A stretch of 56,373 bases of DNA from Candidatus Gastranaerophilales bacterium (lineage in GTDB: Bacteria; Cyanobacteriota; Vampirovibrionia; Gastranaerophilales; Gastranaerophilaceae), in NCBI GenBank assembly GCA_944322935.1, contig CALUQO010000014.1, positions 1 to 56,373 of the forward strand, in the 5' to 3' direction. Position 1 is the stretch's first letter, and every line of letters begins with the position of its first letter. A model generated the notes under the pieces. It did not search any database and was not told where the DNA came from. It saw nothing but the letters and a program-made list of their open reading frames with translations. Below, in pieces: positions 49,014-56,373 of this stretch. A program made the translations under genes and the position numbers.

Positions 49014-50327
49014 ATGAACAAAAACAAAATTGCATTGATAAATCACGGATGTGCAAAAAACCTCGTCGATTCCGAACTTATGCTTGGTCTGCTTGCACAA
49101 AACGGTTTTAATATAACATTAAACGATGATGAGGCAGATATTGTAATTATTAACACTTGCTCATTTATCCACGATGCGGAACGAGAATCAGTTCAATCTA
49201 TAATAGAAACAGCTGATAAAGGCAAAAAAATAATTATAACTGGCTGTTTACCGCAAAAGCACAAAGACGAGCTTAAAAAAGCCGTGCCAGAGGCAGTTGC
49301 AATGCTCGGTACATCAGACATTGAAAAAATAGTCGAGGCTGTAAAATCCGCAGCACAAAATAAAGAATACTTTTGCGCAATATCTGAAAAACCTGTGTAT
49401 ATTTATCCCGAAAATGTTCAAAGACAGCAAATAACGGTGGGTGCCAGCTCTTATGTAAAAATTGCTGAGGGATGCAATTACCAATGCGGTTACTGTATTA
49501 TTCCAAAATTACGCGGTTCGTATCGTTCAAGAACCATTGAAAATATTGTAAAGGAAGTGAAAGAACTCGCTCAAAAAGGTGTGTCTGAAATTGTTTTAAT
49601 AGCACAGGATACAACTGCCTACGGGATTGACCTGTATAAAAAGCCCTCACTTGCAAGGCTTTTAAAAGAGTTGAACCAAATTGAAGGAATAAATTGGATA
49701 CGCGTAATGTATACATACCCGTCAATGTTTGATGATGAACTAATTGATGCATACGCAAACTGTGACAAGGTTGTAAAGTACGTTGATATACCTCTTCAGC
49801 ATTCTCACCCTGAAATGCTCAGGGCAATGCGTCGACCTGTTATGGACTATTCGGAATTTCTGGCTAAATTGAGAGAAAAAATTAAAGGCGTTGCTATTCG
49901 TACAACATTTATCGTTGGATATCCCGGGGAAACACCCGAGATGTTTGAGCATCTGTATGAGTTTACCAAACAGGCAAAATTCGACAAAATGGGTGCGTTT
50001 GAATTTTCAAAAGAAAAGGGAACCTATGCTTATACACTGCCGGAACAAGTTCCTGCCAAAATTAAAAAGCAAAGAAAAAACAAGCTTATGAAATTGCAAA
50101 AGAGTATTTCTCTTGAAATAAATCAATCTTTTATTGATAAACAACTACCGTGCATAATCGAATCATTAACAGATGACGGCACTGTAATAGCCCGTTCTTA
50201 CAGGGATGCTCCTGAAGTTGACGGGCTTGTGTATATAAAAACTGATGAATTGCTGGTTCCGGGTGATATTGAAACAGTTCAAATAACCGGCTGCGATGAT
50301 TATGACTTATACGGCGTAATTAATTAG
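49014..50327 (+). CDS. rimO: Ribosomal protein S12 methylthiotransferase RimO
   Basis: About 437 residues. Auxiliary-cluster cysteines C13 (HGCAKN), C49 (NTCSF) and C78 (TGCLP), radical SAM cysteines C154, C158 and C161 (EGCNYQCGYC), AQDTTAYGIDLY and DIPLQHSHPEMLRAMRR are RimO-specific, and a C-terminal TRAM domain follows. It methylthiolates an Asp of ribosomal protein S12. MNKNKIALINHGCAKN is the canonical N-terminus, so I reject the ATG five codons upstream, which lies inside the -10 region. Its stop overlaps the convergent gene by four bases. Confidence 0.94.
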   Translation: MNKNKIALINHGCAKNLVDSELMLGLLAQNGFNITLNDDEADIVIINTCSFIHDAERESVQSIIETADKGKKIIITGCLPQKHKDELKKAVPEAVAMLGTSDIEKIVEAVKSAAQNKEYFCAISEKPVYIYPENVQRQQITVGASSYVKIAEGCNYQCGYCIIPKLRGSYRSRTIENIVKEVKELAQKGVSEIVLIAQDTTAYGIDLYKKPSLARLLKELNQIEGINWIRVMYTYPSMFDDELIDAYANCDKVVKYVDIPLQHSHPEMLRAMRRPVMDYSEFLAKLREKIKGVAIRTTFIVGYPGETPEMFEHLYEFTKQAKFDKMGAFEFSKEKGTYAYTLPEQVPAKIKKQRKNKLMKLQKSISLEINQSFIDKQLPCIIESLTDDGTVIARSYRDAPEVDGLVYIKTDELLVPGDIETVQITGCDDYDLYGVIN

Positions 50328-50833
50328 ATTAAAAGATTACGCTGTCCTGTTGCCATTACATCGTTGCTGTCGTAAAAACTATTCTCTGCCGCAGCAGGTG
50401 CCGAATTAAACGGACTTCCGTTGCGCAAATCAAGGCGTGAGCCATCTTCTTTGCCTTTTTTAAGTTCATCAATTTTGGCCTGTATAAGACTTTGCTGGCC
50501 TTTTAGCTTTGCAATTTGACCATCAATTGATTTATCGTAGCGGTCTAATGCAAAATGCCAGAATTTTAATGAATCAATTTGTGCATTTGCATTCTTCAAA
50601 TCATCCATATTGGAATTAATACTCGGATTAATCCCCGCAATTTTATTTTTGAGCAGTTCTGTATTTTCTGCTTGAATTTTTGCTTGCAGTTCTGCCTTAT
50701 ACTGCTCGATACGTTTGTTATAATCTTCTATTGACTCCGTAGCACCGCGAGAAAGCTGCGATGTTGTATAATAGGCCTGCATGTATTTTTGCAGTATCGG
50801 ATCTGTTGACATAGCTTTGACTGTGAATGCCAT
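50324..50833 (-). CDS. Small coiled-coil protein of unknown function
   Basis: 169 residues, no signal peptide. Two helical blocks (ESIEDYNKRIEQYKAELQAKI and DKSIDGQIAKLKGQQSLIQAKIDELKK) predict coiled coils, ending in an Asn/Ala/Ser-rich tail. No family recognised. AAAGG precedes the ATG. It is convergent with rimO, sharing four bases. Confidence 0.7.
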   Translation of the reverse strand: MAFTVKAMSTDPILQKYMQAYYTTSQLSRGATESIEDYNKRIEQYKAELQAKIQAENTELLKNKIAGINPSINSNMDDLKNANAQIDSLKFWHFALDRYDKSIDGQIAKLKGQQSLIQAKIDELKKGKEDGSRLDLRNGSPFNSAPAAAENSFYDSNDVMATGQRNLLI

Positions 50834-50969
50834 TTTACCTTTTCCCCAAATTTAATTATAATCTTCCCTAAATATATAAAAACATTTTATCTGTAAGAAT
50901 TGCCTGAAAATAAAAATTGTTAACAAAATGAAACAATCATTATATTTTTCCAATTTATTAAATACAATT

Positions 50970-50998
50970 TTTACATTAATTGATATTTGTGATAAATT
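50970..50998 (+). promoter_or_regulatory. Promoter of the kdgK-csaB pair
   Basis: TTTACA (50970-50975), 17 bases, TAAATT (50993-50998); the start at about 51005 leaves a short leader with TGAGGAAAA before the ATG at 51017. A 10-bp palindrome, TTGTTAACAA, lies upstream at 50917-50926. Confidence 0.5.
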
Positions 50999-51016
50999 CT
51001 TTTTGAGGAAAATATT

Positions 51017-51952
51017 ATGGGTGAACATTTAGACATAATAACTATAGGAGAAAGCCTTATTGAGCTGTCAAGCAGCACAGGCTTGGCGTATACGCAGACT
51101 TTTAACAAATATTACGGCGGGGATACATTGTGTACTGCAGTTGCTGCGCAGCGTCTTGGGTCTAAAGCCGGATACATAACGAGAGTCGGCAATGACCCTT
51201 TTAAAGAATTTTTAATGGAAAGCTGGCAGCTGGAAGGTTTGGATATATCACAGGTCAAGCTCATAGACGGATTTAACGGGGTTTATTTTATAGGCCATCC
51301 CGAAAATACTGAAAAAGAATTTGTTTATTACAGAAAAAAAACTGCGGCAACAAAACTTTCCATAGACGATATTTCGCCGGATTATATTTTAAGTGCTGAT
51401 ATCATATACACAACAGGCAGTACACAATCGCTGTCTTTAAGTGCACGCGAGGCCGTGCAAAAAGCGTTCCAAATTGCTTATGAAAATCAGATGAGTACTG
51501 CTTATGACTTAAATTACGACAGTCGTCTTTGGAGCAGTGATGAGGCTAAAGAAGCTTTTGAAGAGCTATCTCCATATATTGAAATAATGTTTTTAAGCCT
51601 TGAGCATGATTCAGTAAGAGTGTTTGATGTAGATTCTCCTGACAAATGCATAAAATATCTGTGGGATACGGGGATAACCAAAGTTATTATTAAATCTGCA
51701 AAAGATAAAGGGTACTTTGTAGGTTCAGAAGGCGACATAGTATTTGTTGAATTTAAAACAGACGAAATTGTTGATTCAACAGGCTCTGGTGATGCATTTA
51801 ACGGAGCATTTTTGCATGGATTAAACTCCGGCATGACGATAGTAGAAGCAGCGAAACTTGCTTCTATTGATGCTGCAATTCAATGTCACGGCATGGGGGC
51901 TATAAAATCTACCCCTTACAAAGAACAGGTTTATGCAGCATATTACAGTTAA
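51017..51952 (+). CDS. PfkB-family sugar kinase, 2-keto-3-deoxygluconate kinase-like
   Basis: 311 residues. IGESLIELS, the substrate motif KYYGGDTLCTAVAAQRLG and VDSTGSGDAFNGAFLHG (catalytic Asp) define a PfkB kinase; the N-terminal GGDTLC form and the YDLNYDSRLW segment favour a KDG kinase. It phosphorylates 2-keto-3-deoxygluconate or a related sugar acid. It lies 21 bases before csaB, an association without obvious pathway logic. Confidence 0.85.
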   Translation: MGEHLDIITIGESLIELSSSTGLAYTQTFNKYYGGDTLCTAVAAQRLGSKAGYITRVGNDPFKEFLMESWQLEGLDISQVKLIDGFNGVYFIGHPENTEKEFVYYRKKTAATKLSIDDISPDYILSADIIYTTGSTQSLSLSAREAVQKAFQIAYENQMSTAYDLNYDSRLWSSDEAKEAFEELSPYIEIMFLSLEHDSVRVFDVDSPDKCIKYLWDTGITKVIIKSAKDKGYFVGSEGDIVFVEFKTDEIVDSTGSGDAFNGAFLHGLNSGMTIVEAAKLASIDAAIQCHGMGAIKSTPYKEQVYAAYYS

Positions 51953-51973
51953 TGACATTCAATAGAGGTACAA

Positions 51974-52999
51974 ATGTCGGATACAAGATACATTGCAATC
52001 TCAGGTTATTACGGTTTTGAAAACTTTGGCGATGAAGCTATTTTAAGTGTTTTAGCAAAAGAGCTGAAATCCCGTGGACACAATGTAACAGTGTTTTCCA
52101 AAAATCCGCGGTTTACATCTGCAAAATTAGGTGTAAATTCTGTTTATACATTTTCTTTAAAGTCGATAATAAACACTCTAAAGAATTGTGATGTCTTAAT
52201 CAGCGGCGGAGGAAGTCTTTTGCAAGATGCAACAAGCCTTAAAAGCCTTTTTTACTACCTTTTTGTAATATTTATTGCACAGTTTTTTAAAAAGGACGTC
52301 GTTATTTTTGCTCAGGGAATTGGCCCGTTGAAAAATCCAATCGGACGTTTTTGTACAAAAGAATTGCTAAAAAAGTGTAAATATATTACAGTCCGTGATG
52401 AAAAAAGCCTGTTCCTTTTAAGAGGCTGGAACTTAAAGCCGGATTTGGTTTCCGACCCAGTATGGAACATAGAGACTAAACCCAAAGTTTCTATGAACAG
52501 AGTAGGCGTGCAGCTTCGAAGCTGGAAAAATATGCCGCAAAAATATTTGTTTGCACTGGCACGTGAGATAAACAAAAATTTTTCTGACAGGGAAATTTAC
52601 ATTTATTCTTTTCAGGATGCTCTTGATTCAGATATTTGCAAGCATTTTAACGCACAGTTGCAGCTAGTAAACCCTAAAATTAAAACAAAATTTTTGCCTG
52701 CAATGTCAATAGATGAGACGGTTCAATCTTTTTCCAATCTGGATTATGTCATTGCAATGCGCTACCATGCCTGCCTTCTGGCTTTGAAATACGGCATTCC
52801 GACACTGGCATTGAGCTATGATGAAAAGGTTGAAAAAATAGCCAAAAGATTCAATATACCCTGCTCGTTCTTAAATGATGAAGAAAAACTTGGTGAATAC
52901 TTTAACCAATTAACTTCATTAAACGCAAAAGAACTTTTTGCTAAGGCAGAAGAATGCAGATTCGACTTTTTTAAAATTATTAATGCAATAGAAAAATAA
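51974..52999 (+). CDS. csaB: Polysaccharide pyruvyl transferase CsaB
   Basis: 341 residues. SGYYGFENFGDEAILSVLAKEL, SGGGSLLQDATS, FAQGIGPL and AMRYHACLLALKYGIPTLALSYDEKV are the CsaB signature. CsaB adds pyruvate ketals to a cell-wall polysaccharide, which then binds SLH-domain proteins. In diderms of this branch SLH proteins are outer-membrane porins, so the enzyme helps tie the outer membrane to the wall. The UDP-GlcNAc 2-epimerase at 55071 could supply the ManNAc that is pyruvylated. Confidence 0.92.
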   Translation: MSDTRYIAISGYYGFENFGDEAILSVLAKELKSRGHNVTVFSKNPRFTSAKLGVNSVYTFSLKSIINTLKNCDVLISGGGSLLQDATSLKSLFYYLFVIFIAQFFKKDVVIFAQGIGPLKNPIGRFCTKELLKKCKYITVRDEKSLFLLRGWNLKPDLVSDPVWNIETKPKVSMNRVGVQLRSWKNMPQKYLFALAREINKNFSDREIYIYSFQDALDSDICKHFNAQLQLVNPKIKTKFLPAMSIDETVQSFSNLDYVIAMRYHACLLALKYGIPTLALSYDEKVEKIAKRFNIPCSFLNDEEKLGEYFNQLTSLNAKELFAKAEECRFDFFKIINAIEK

Positions 53000-53098
53000 A
53001 CAAATAAATTTTAATATAATCTTAATAAAACACGCTTTAAATTTGTACGCATTTTGCGTTATACTTAGCGTGTCAAAACAAACAGAGGATTTAATAAA

Positions 53099-53809
53099 AT
53101 GTTATTAGGTGTGAATATTGATCATATAGCTACATTAAGAAACGCAAGAGGAGGTCTGGAACCTAACCTGATTCAGGCAGCACTTGTGTGTGAAAAAGCG
53201 GGTGCGGACGGAATTACGGTACACTTACGTGAAGACAGACGCCACACAAGAGATAATGATGTTTATGAACTTAAAAAGATTCTTAAAACAAGACTCAATC
53301 TCGAAATGGCTTTAACGGATGAAATGCAAAAGATTGCATTAGATGTTTGCCCGCAAAATATCTGTCTTGTACCTGAAAAAAGAGAAGAAGTCACAACGGA
53401 AGGCGGCCTTGATGTTGCATCACGTGTTGAATTTGTTACTGATTTCGTAAAACCGCTTATAGAAGCTGGTATAGTTGTAAGTTTGTTTATTGACCCTGAC
53501 AAACATCAGGTTCAGGCTGCGGCAAAAACCGGTGCTCAGTTTATAGAATTGCATACGGGCAGATACTCTGAGGCTTTTGGCAGAGAAAATGAAGAACTTG
53601 AGTTTGATAATCTTAAAGAAGCATCTAAACTTGCTCAAAGGCTGGGATTAAAGGTTAATGCAGGACATGGTCTGACTTATGAAAATGTACACAGAATGAA
53701 AGCAATTCCGCAGCTTATTGAATTGAATATAGGGCATAATATCATTGCACATGCAGTATTTGACGGACTTGAAAAGGCTGTTAAAGACATGAAAGATTTG
53801 ATATCTTAA
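53099..53809 (+). CDS. pdxJ: Pyridoxine 5'-phosphate synthase PdxJ
   Basis: 236 residues, standard length. LGVNIDHIATLRNARGG at the N-terminus, DGITVHLREDRRHT, NLEMALTDEM, LVPEKREEVTTEGGLDV, IELHTGRYSEAF and VNAGHGLTYENV are the PdxJ motifs; the catalytic Glu and His are present. It condenses 3-amino-1-hydroxyacetone phosphate with deoxyxylulose phosphate in DXP-dependent vitamin B6 synthesis. ACAGAGG precedes the ATG. TATACT at 53060-53065 is its probable -10. Confidence 0.96.
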   Translation: MLLGVNIDHIATLRNARGGLEPNLIQAALVCEKAGADGITVHLREDRRHTRDNDVYELKKILKTRLNLEMALTDEMQKIALDVCPQNICLVPEKREEVTTEGGLDVASRVEFVTDFVKPLIEAGIVVSLFIDPDKHQVQAAAKTGAQFIELHTGRYSEAFGRENEELEFDNLKEASKLAQRLGLKVNAGHGLTYENVHRMKAIPQLIELNIGHNIIAHAVFDGLEKAVKDMKDLIS

Positions 53810-53945
53810 AAAAGATGCCTGTTGGGTTTCTTATTATCTTATTCAAAACTGTTACTAATGTAATATATTTTAAAAAAGCGGCTGTATTTGTAGTATTCTG
53901 ATTTTGTTTGAGTAACAATGAAAATGTACATATAAGGATGACAAA

Positions 53946-54950
53946 ATGAACCTACTTCAGCTTTCTGCAACAATTTCACCTAATACCCCACAAACACAGC
54001 CGGCTCAAAAGATAACAAATGAAACACCAAATAAAACACGTAATTCCATTGTTGGCGGTTTTGCAGGATATGGTGCTGCTTCTGTTATATCATCTTCTTT
54101 AAAAGAACCTTTGATTTTTTATTCCGATGAAATTGCGAATAACATAAAAGAAGAATTAGGCAAGGAAAATTTAAAGTCTATTATAGACACGGCCGATAAA
54201 TTTATTGAAGATAAAAAATTAAAAGAAAAAGGTTTAAAGGTATTTAAAGTCAGCAAGGACATATCGCCTGAAGAGCAACAAAAAGTTATGGCTGCTGTTT
54301 TTGAAGGCCGCAATGCTGCCGGAAAATTTTTGTATAAAAAAAGCTTAAAGTATGATAGCAAACTGCTTAAAACTATGGCTGATATGGTTTCTTTCGGGCT
54401 TAACGGATTATCAAGATCAGCATTGTACCTGCCTAAATCACGAGCACTTTTGCTGGGGCAAAAATATGCAGGGATTGAAACATTTAAAGAATTAGCACTT
54501 GCAGCCGGAAAATTTTCAAAATTACAAGCTGCAACAACACCCGTATATAAAGGGTTGAAATATTTGGCAATTCCTATAATACTTATAGCCACTTGCAGCA
54601 GAAATAAAGATATACCGGAAGGACAACAGCTCACTAAAAAAGAAAAATTTGATAAGTTTACAAACTTTGTCAGAAATAATGCCGCTAAACTGTCCATGGC
54701 CGCATTTGTTCCTGCTTTATTTATGAATATTAGCAATTCAACAAATGCGGTAAGGATAGCGCAAAAATATGCTTCAAAAGAAATTGCGCAAGCTGTGTAT
54801 ACTCAAGAGGGAGTTAATGCCGCAAGGACTCTGTTGTCAACACTTATAACAGGGCTTTCTGCCGTGTCTGGCGTAAAAGTCAAAGACTGGTTCCAAAAAC
54901 GCAATGACAAAAGAGCTTTAGCTGTACAGGATACTTCTACAATAAAATAA
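53946..54950 (+). CDS. Membrane protein of unknown function
   Basis: 334 residues. A Thr/Pro/Gln-rich head (1-35) is followed by a Gly/Ala segment (SIVGGFAGYGAASVISSS), a charged region (50-120) and hydrophobic segments near 205-220 and 245-265 plus 295-315. It shares the polar-head, membrane-pair and Lys-rich-loop layout of the SFKG proteins but lacks SFKG itself. No known domain. AAGGATG precedes the ATG. Confidence 0.73.
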   Translation: MNLLQLSATISPNTPQTQPAQKITNETPNKTRNSIVGGFAGYGAASVISSSLKEPLIFYSDEIANNIKEELGKENLKSIIDTADKFIEDKKLKEKGLKVFKVSKDISPEEQQKVMAAVFEGRNAAGKFLYKKSLKYDSKLLKTMADMVSFGLNGLSRSALYLPKSRALLLGQKYAGIETFKELALAAGKFSKLQAATTPVYKGLKYLAIPIILIATCSRNKDIPEGQQLTKKEKFDKFTNFVRNNAAKLSMAAFVPALFMNISNSTNAVRIAQKYASKEIAQAVYTQEGVNAARTLLSTLITGLSAVSGVKVKDWFQKRNDKRALAVQDTSTIK

Positions 54951-55070
54951 CGATTACAAAATAAATAGTTTGAACTATAATATCTTTAGTTTGTAGTGCT
55001 GATTTTAATCCGAGACATAATATCGGCACTGCATCTGAATAGAATATTACGGCTAAGGATATTACATTAT

Positions 55071-56189
55071 ATGGCAAAAATCAGAGTTTTAACGGTATTC
55101 GGTACACGCCCGGAAGCAATAAAAATGGCTCCATTGGTAAAAGAGCTGGAAAAACAGCCTGATGTTTTTAAAAGTATAGTATGCGTTACTGCACAGCACA
55201 GACAAATGCTTGATCAGGTGTTAAAGTTGTTTCACATATACCCGGACTATGATTTAAATATAATGAAACCTAATCAAGATCTCTGGAGCATAACTACTGA
55301 AGTATTGATGCTGATGAAAGAAGTTTTTGATAAAAGTAAACCGGATATTGTACTTGTCCACGGTGATACAACAACATCTATGGCTGCGGCATTGTCCGCT
55401 TTTTATGCCAAAATTCCGGTCGGGCATGTTGAAGCAGGTTTGAGAACGTTCAACAAATTTTACCCGTTTCCTGAAGAAATAAATAGGGTTTTTGCTGATG
55501 CGGTAAGCTCTTATCACTTTGCGCCAACTGATACAAGCGTACAAAATCTTGTTAACTCGTCAATTAACAATGAGCACATATATAAAACAGGCAATACTGT
55601 TATAGATGCGCTTTTACACACAGTAGAAAATAACAGGGCTGATTTAAGCTATATTGGGCTTAATCCGGACTTGAAAACCATTCTTCTGACTTCTCACAGG
55701 CGGGAAAACTTTGGCGAGCCGATTCGAAATATTTGCAAAGCAGTATTGGAACTTGTTGAAAAAAACAAAGACATTCAGGTCGTATATCCTGTTCACCTTA
55801 ATCCTAACGTGCAGCAGCCGGTAAATGAACTGTTGGCTGGCAAAGAACGTATACATTTGATTGCCCCTATGGAGTATGCACCGTTTTGTACATTGATGAA
55901 AGAATCTCATATTATTATGACGGATTCTGGAGGCGTGCAGGAAGAGGCACCATCTTTGGGAAAACCAGTACTTGTTCTTAGAACTACGACAGAACGTCCG
56001 GAAGCTGTCGAGTATGGTACTGTTAAACTAGTAGGAACAGATACTCAAAAAATTGTTAATGAAGTACAGAAACTGCTTGACAACTCCGATGAATACAAAA
56101 AAATGTCAGAGTCTGTTAATCCTTATGGAGACGGGCTTGCCAGCAAACGAATTGTTGAAATAATTCAAAAGGAATTTGCTAAAGAGTAG
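55071..56189 (+). CDS. wecB: UDP-N-acetylglucosamine 2-epimerase (non-hydrolysing)
   Basis: About 372 residues. FGTRPEAIKMAPLVKEL, VHGDTTTSMAAALSAFY, GHVEAGLRTF, PEEINRVFADAVS, LTSHRRENFGEP and TDSGGVQEEAPSLGKPVLVLR with TTERPEA are diagnostic for WecB/MnaA. It interconverts UDP-GlcNAc and UDP-ManNAc for cell-surface polymers. The start is the ATG at 55071, giving MAKIRVLTVFGTRPE, after AAGGAT; a longer frame upstream is not supported. It fits the csaB pathway. Confidence 0.95.
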   Translation: MAKIRVLTVFGTRPEAIKMAPLVKELEKQPDVFKSIVCVTAQHRQMLDQVLKLFHIYPDYDLNIMKPNQDLWSITTEVLMLMKEVFDKSKPDIVLVHGDTTTSMAAALSAFYAKIPVGHVEAGLRTFNKFYPFPEEINRVFADAVSSYHFAPTDTSVQNLVNSSINNEHIYKTGNTVIDALLHTVENNRADLSYIGLNPDLKTILLTSHRRENFGEPIRNICKAVLELVEKNKDIQVVYPVHLNPNVQQPVNELLAGKERIHLIAPMEYAPFCTLMKESHIIMTDSGGVQEEAPSLGKPVLVLRTTTERPEAVEYGTVKLVGTDTQKIVNEVQKLLDNSDEYKKMSESVNPYGDGLASKRIVEIIQKEFAKE

Positions 56190-56208
56190 TTATTTGTTTT
56201 TGAATGAC

Positions 56209-56373
56209 ATGCCGGGGACAGGACTGAGCGAGCCTTGGCTTGCGATTCTTACAAATTGTCCTGCGCAGGTCGCAGGTTCGCAACGGACAAAAAAATATGC
56301 CGGGGACAGGACTGAGCGAGCCTTGGCTTGCGATTCTTACAAATTGTCCTGCGCAGGTCGCAGGTTCGCAACG
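56209..56373. repeat. 88-bp tandem direct repeat, second copy cut by the window edge
   Basis: Unit 1 spans 56209-56296; unit 2 begins at 56297 and matches it for all 77 visible bases. Each unit is GC-rich compared with its surroundings and contains small hairpins: CCTGCG/CGCAGG, GCGAGCC/GGCTTGC (one wobble) and CAGGAC/GTCCTG at a distance. An open frame runs through both copies, but 88 is not a multiple of three, so each copy is read in a different frame, arguing against coding. Confidence 0.9.

Noticed and set aside
54119-54736. 205-codon frame on the minus strand
   Set aside because: Shadow of the 53946-54950 membrane protein, without start signals.
56209-56373. Open frame running through the terminal tandem repeat
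   Set aside because: The 88-bp period shifts frame between copies and the sequence is repeat-like with internal hairpins, so coding is unlikely.
1-56373. CRISPR array, tRNA or rRNA genes, insertion sequences or prophage
   Set aside because: No regularly spaced repeats, transposase or phage structural genes, and no rRNA or cloverleaf signals were seen; the Xer protein is a housekeeping-type recombinase with no att-like sites beside it.

Overview
The window reads as one chromosomal segment of a low-GC, diderm, anaerobic bacterium. My best placement is the non-photosynthetic sister class of Cyanobacteria (Vampirovibrionia/Melainabacteria, probably the gut order Gastranaerophilales). This is an inference from gene content: minC-minD-minE next to lpxI-lpxB, lptC-lptA, an autotransporter, csaB with wecB/mnaA, the [FeFe]-hydrogenase maturase HydE, a SigB/SigF-type sigma factor, and several large hypothetical proteins of a kind I associate with that lineage. 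No rRNA, tRNA, CRISPR array, insertion sequence or phage module was seen.

Layout. Positions 1-725 are non-coding and repeat-rich. From 0.7 to 16 kb come a Gln-rich coiled-coil protein, a GlmS-like sugar isomerase/deaminase, rsmD with a class II aldolase, a sigma factor with a prepilin peptidase, an unusual soluble FlhA-tail protein with RicT, a secreted TPR operon, a pfkB kinase and a Xer recombinase. From 15.8 to 24 kb lie a coiled-coil protein, minCDE, lpxI-lpxB and a split chromate transporter. From 24.2 to 29.3 kb there is a compact, visibly GC-richer, aryl-polyene-like fatty acid cluster (ketosynthase, ketoreductase, ketosynthase-dehydratase fusion, chain-length factor, acyltransferase). 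From 29.3 to 39.1 kb are a PHP-UvrD fusion nuclease/helicase, a GNAT acetyltransferase, an autotransporter, an SGNH hydrolase, a two-subunit CoA transferase, a membrane protein and a DtxR-type regulator. From 39.2 to 56.2 kb are mnmA-hydE, lptC-lptA, a RelA/SpoT-like protein, SFKG-motif membrane proteins (one behind an apparent attenuator), rimO, kdgK-csaB, pdxJ and wecB. The window ends inside an 88-bp tandem repeat.

How the genes fit together. The envelope theme is strong: lipid A synthesis (LpxI, LpxB), LPS export (LptC, LptA), type V secretion, a pyruvylated cell-wall polymer (CsaB with the ManNAc-forming epimerase) and possibly a membrane polyene. CoA transferase and HydE point to fermentation with hydrogen metabolism.

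Most notable signals: (1) a compact three-way-junction RNA with mutually exclusive terminator and antiterminator helices in front of a membrane-protein gene (46918-47016); (2) at least nine genes whose -10 box lies exactly 6-7 nt before the start codon, indicating leaderless mRNAs; (3) an FHIPEP (FlhA C-terminal) domain detached from its export gate; (4) a RelA/SpoT-fold protein paired with a small unknown gene; (5) the polyene-like cluster; (6) a PHP-helicase fusion ending in a canonical beta-clamp-binding peptide. Starts were moved from the longest frame where a ribosome binding site, promoter or family alignment favoured it. All family names come from recognition of motifs by eye; no database search was possible.
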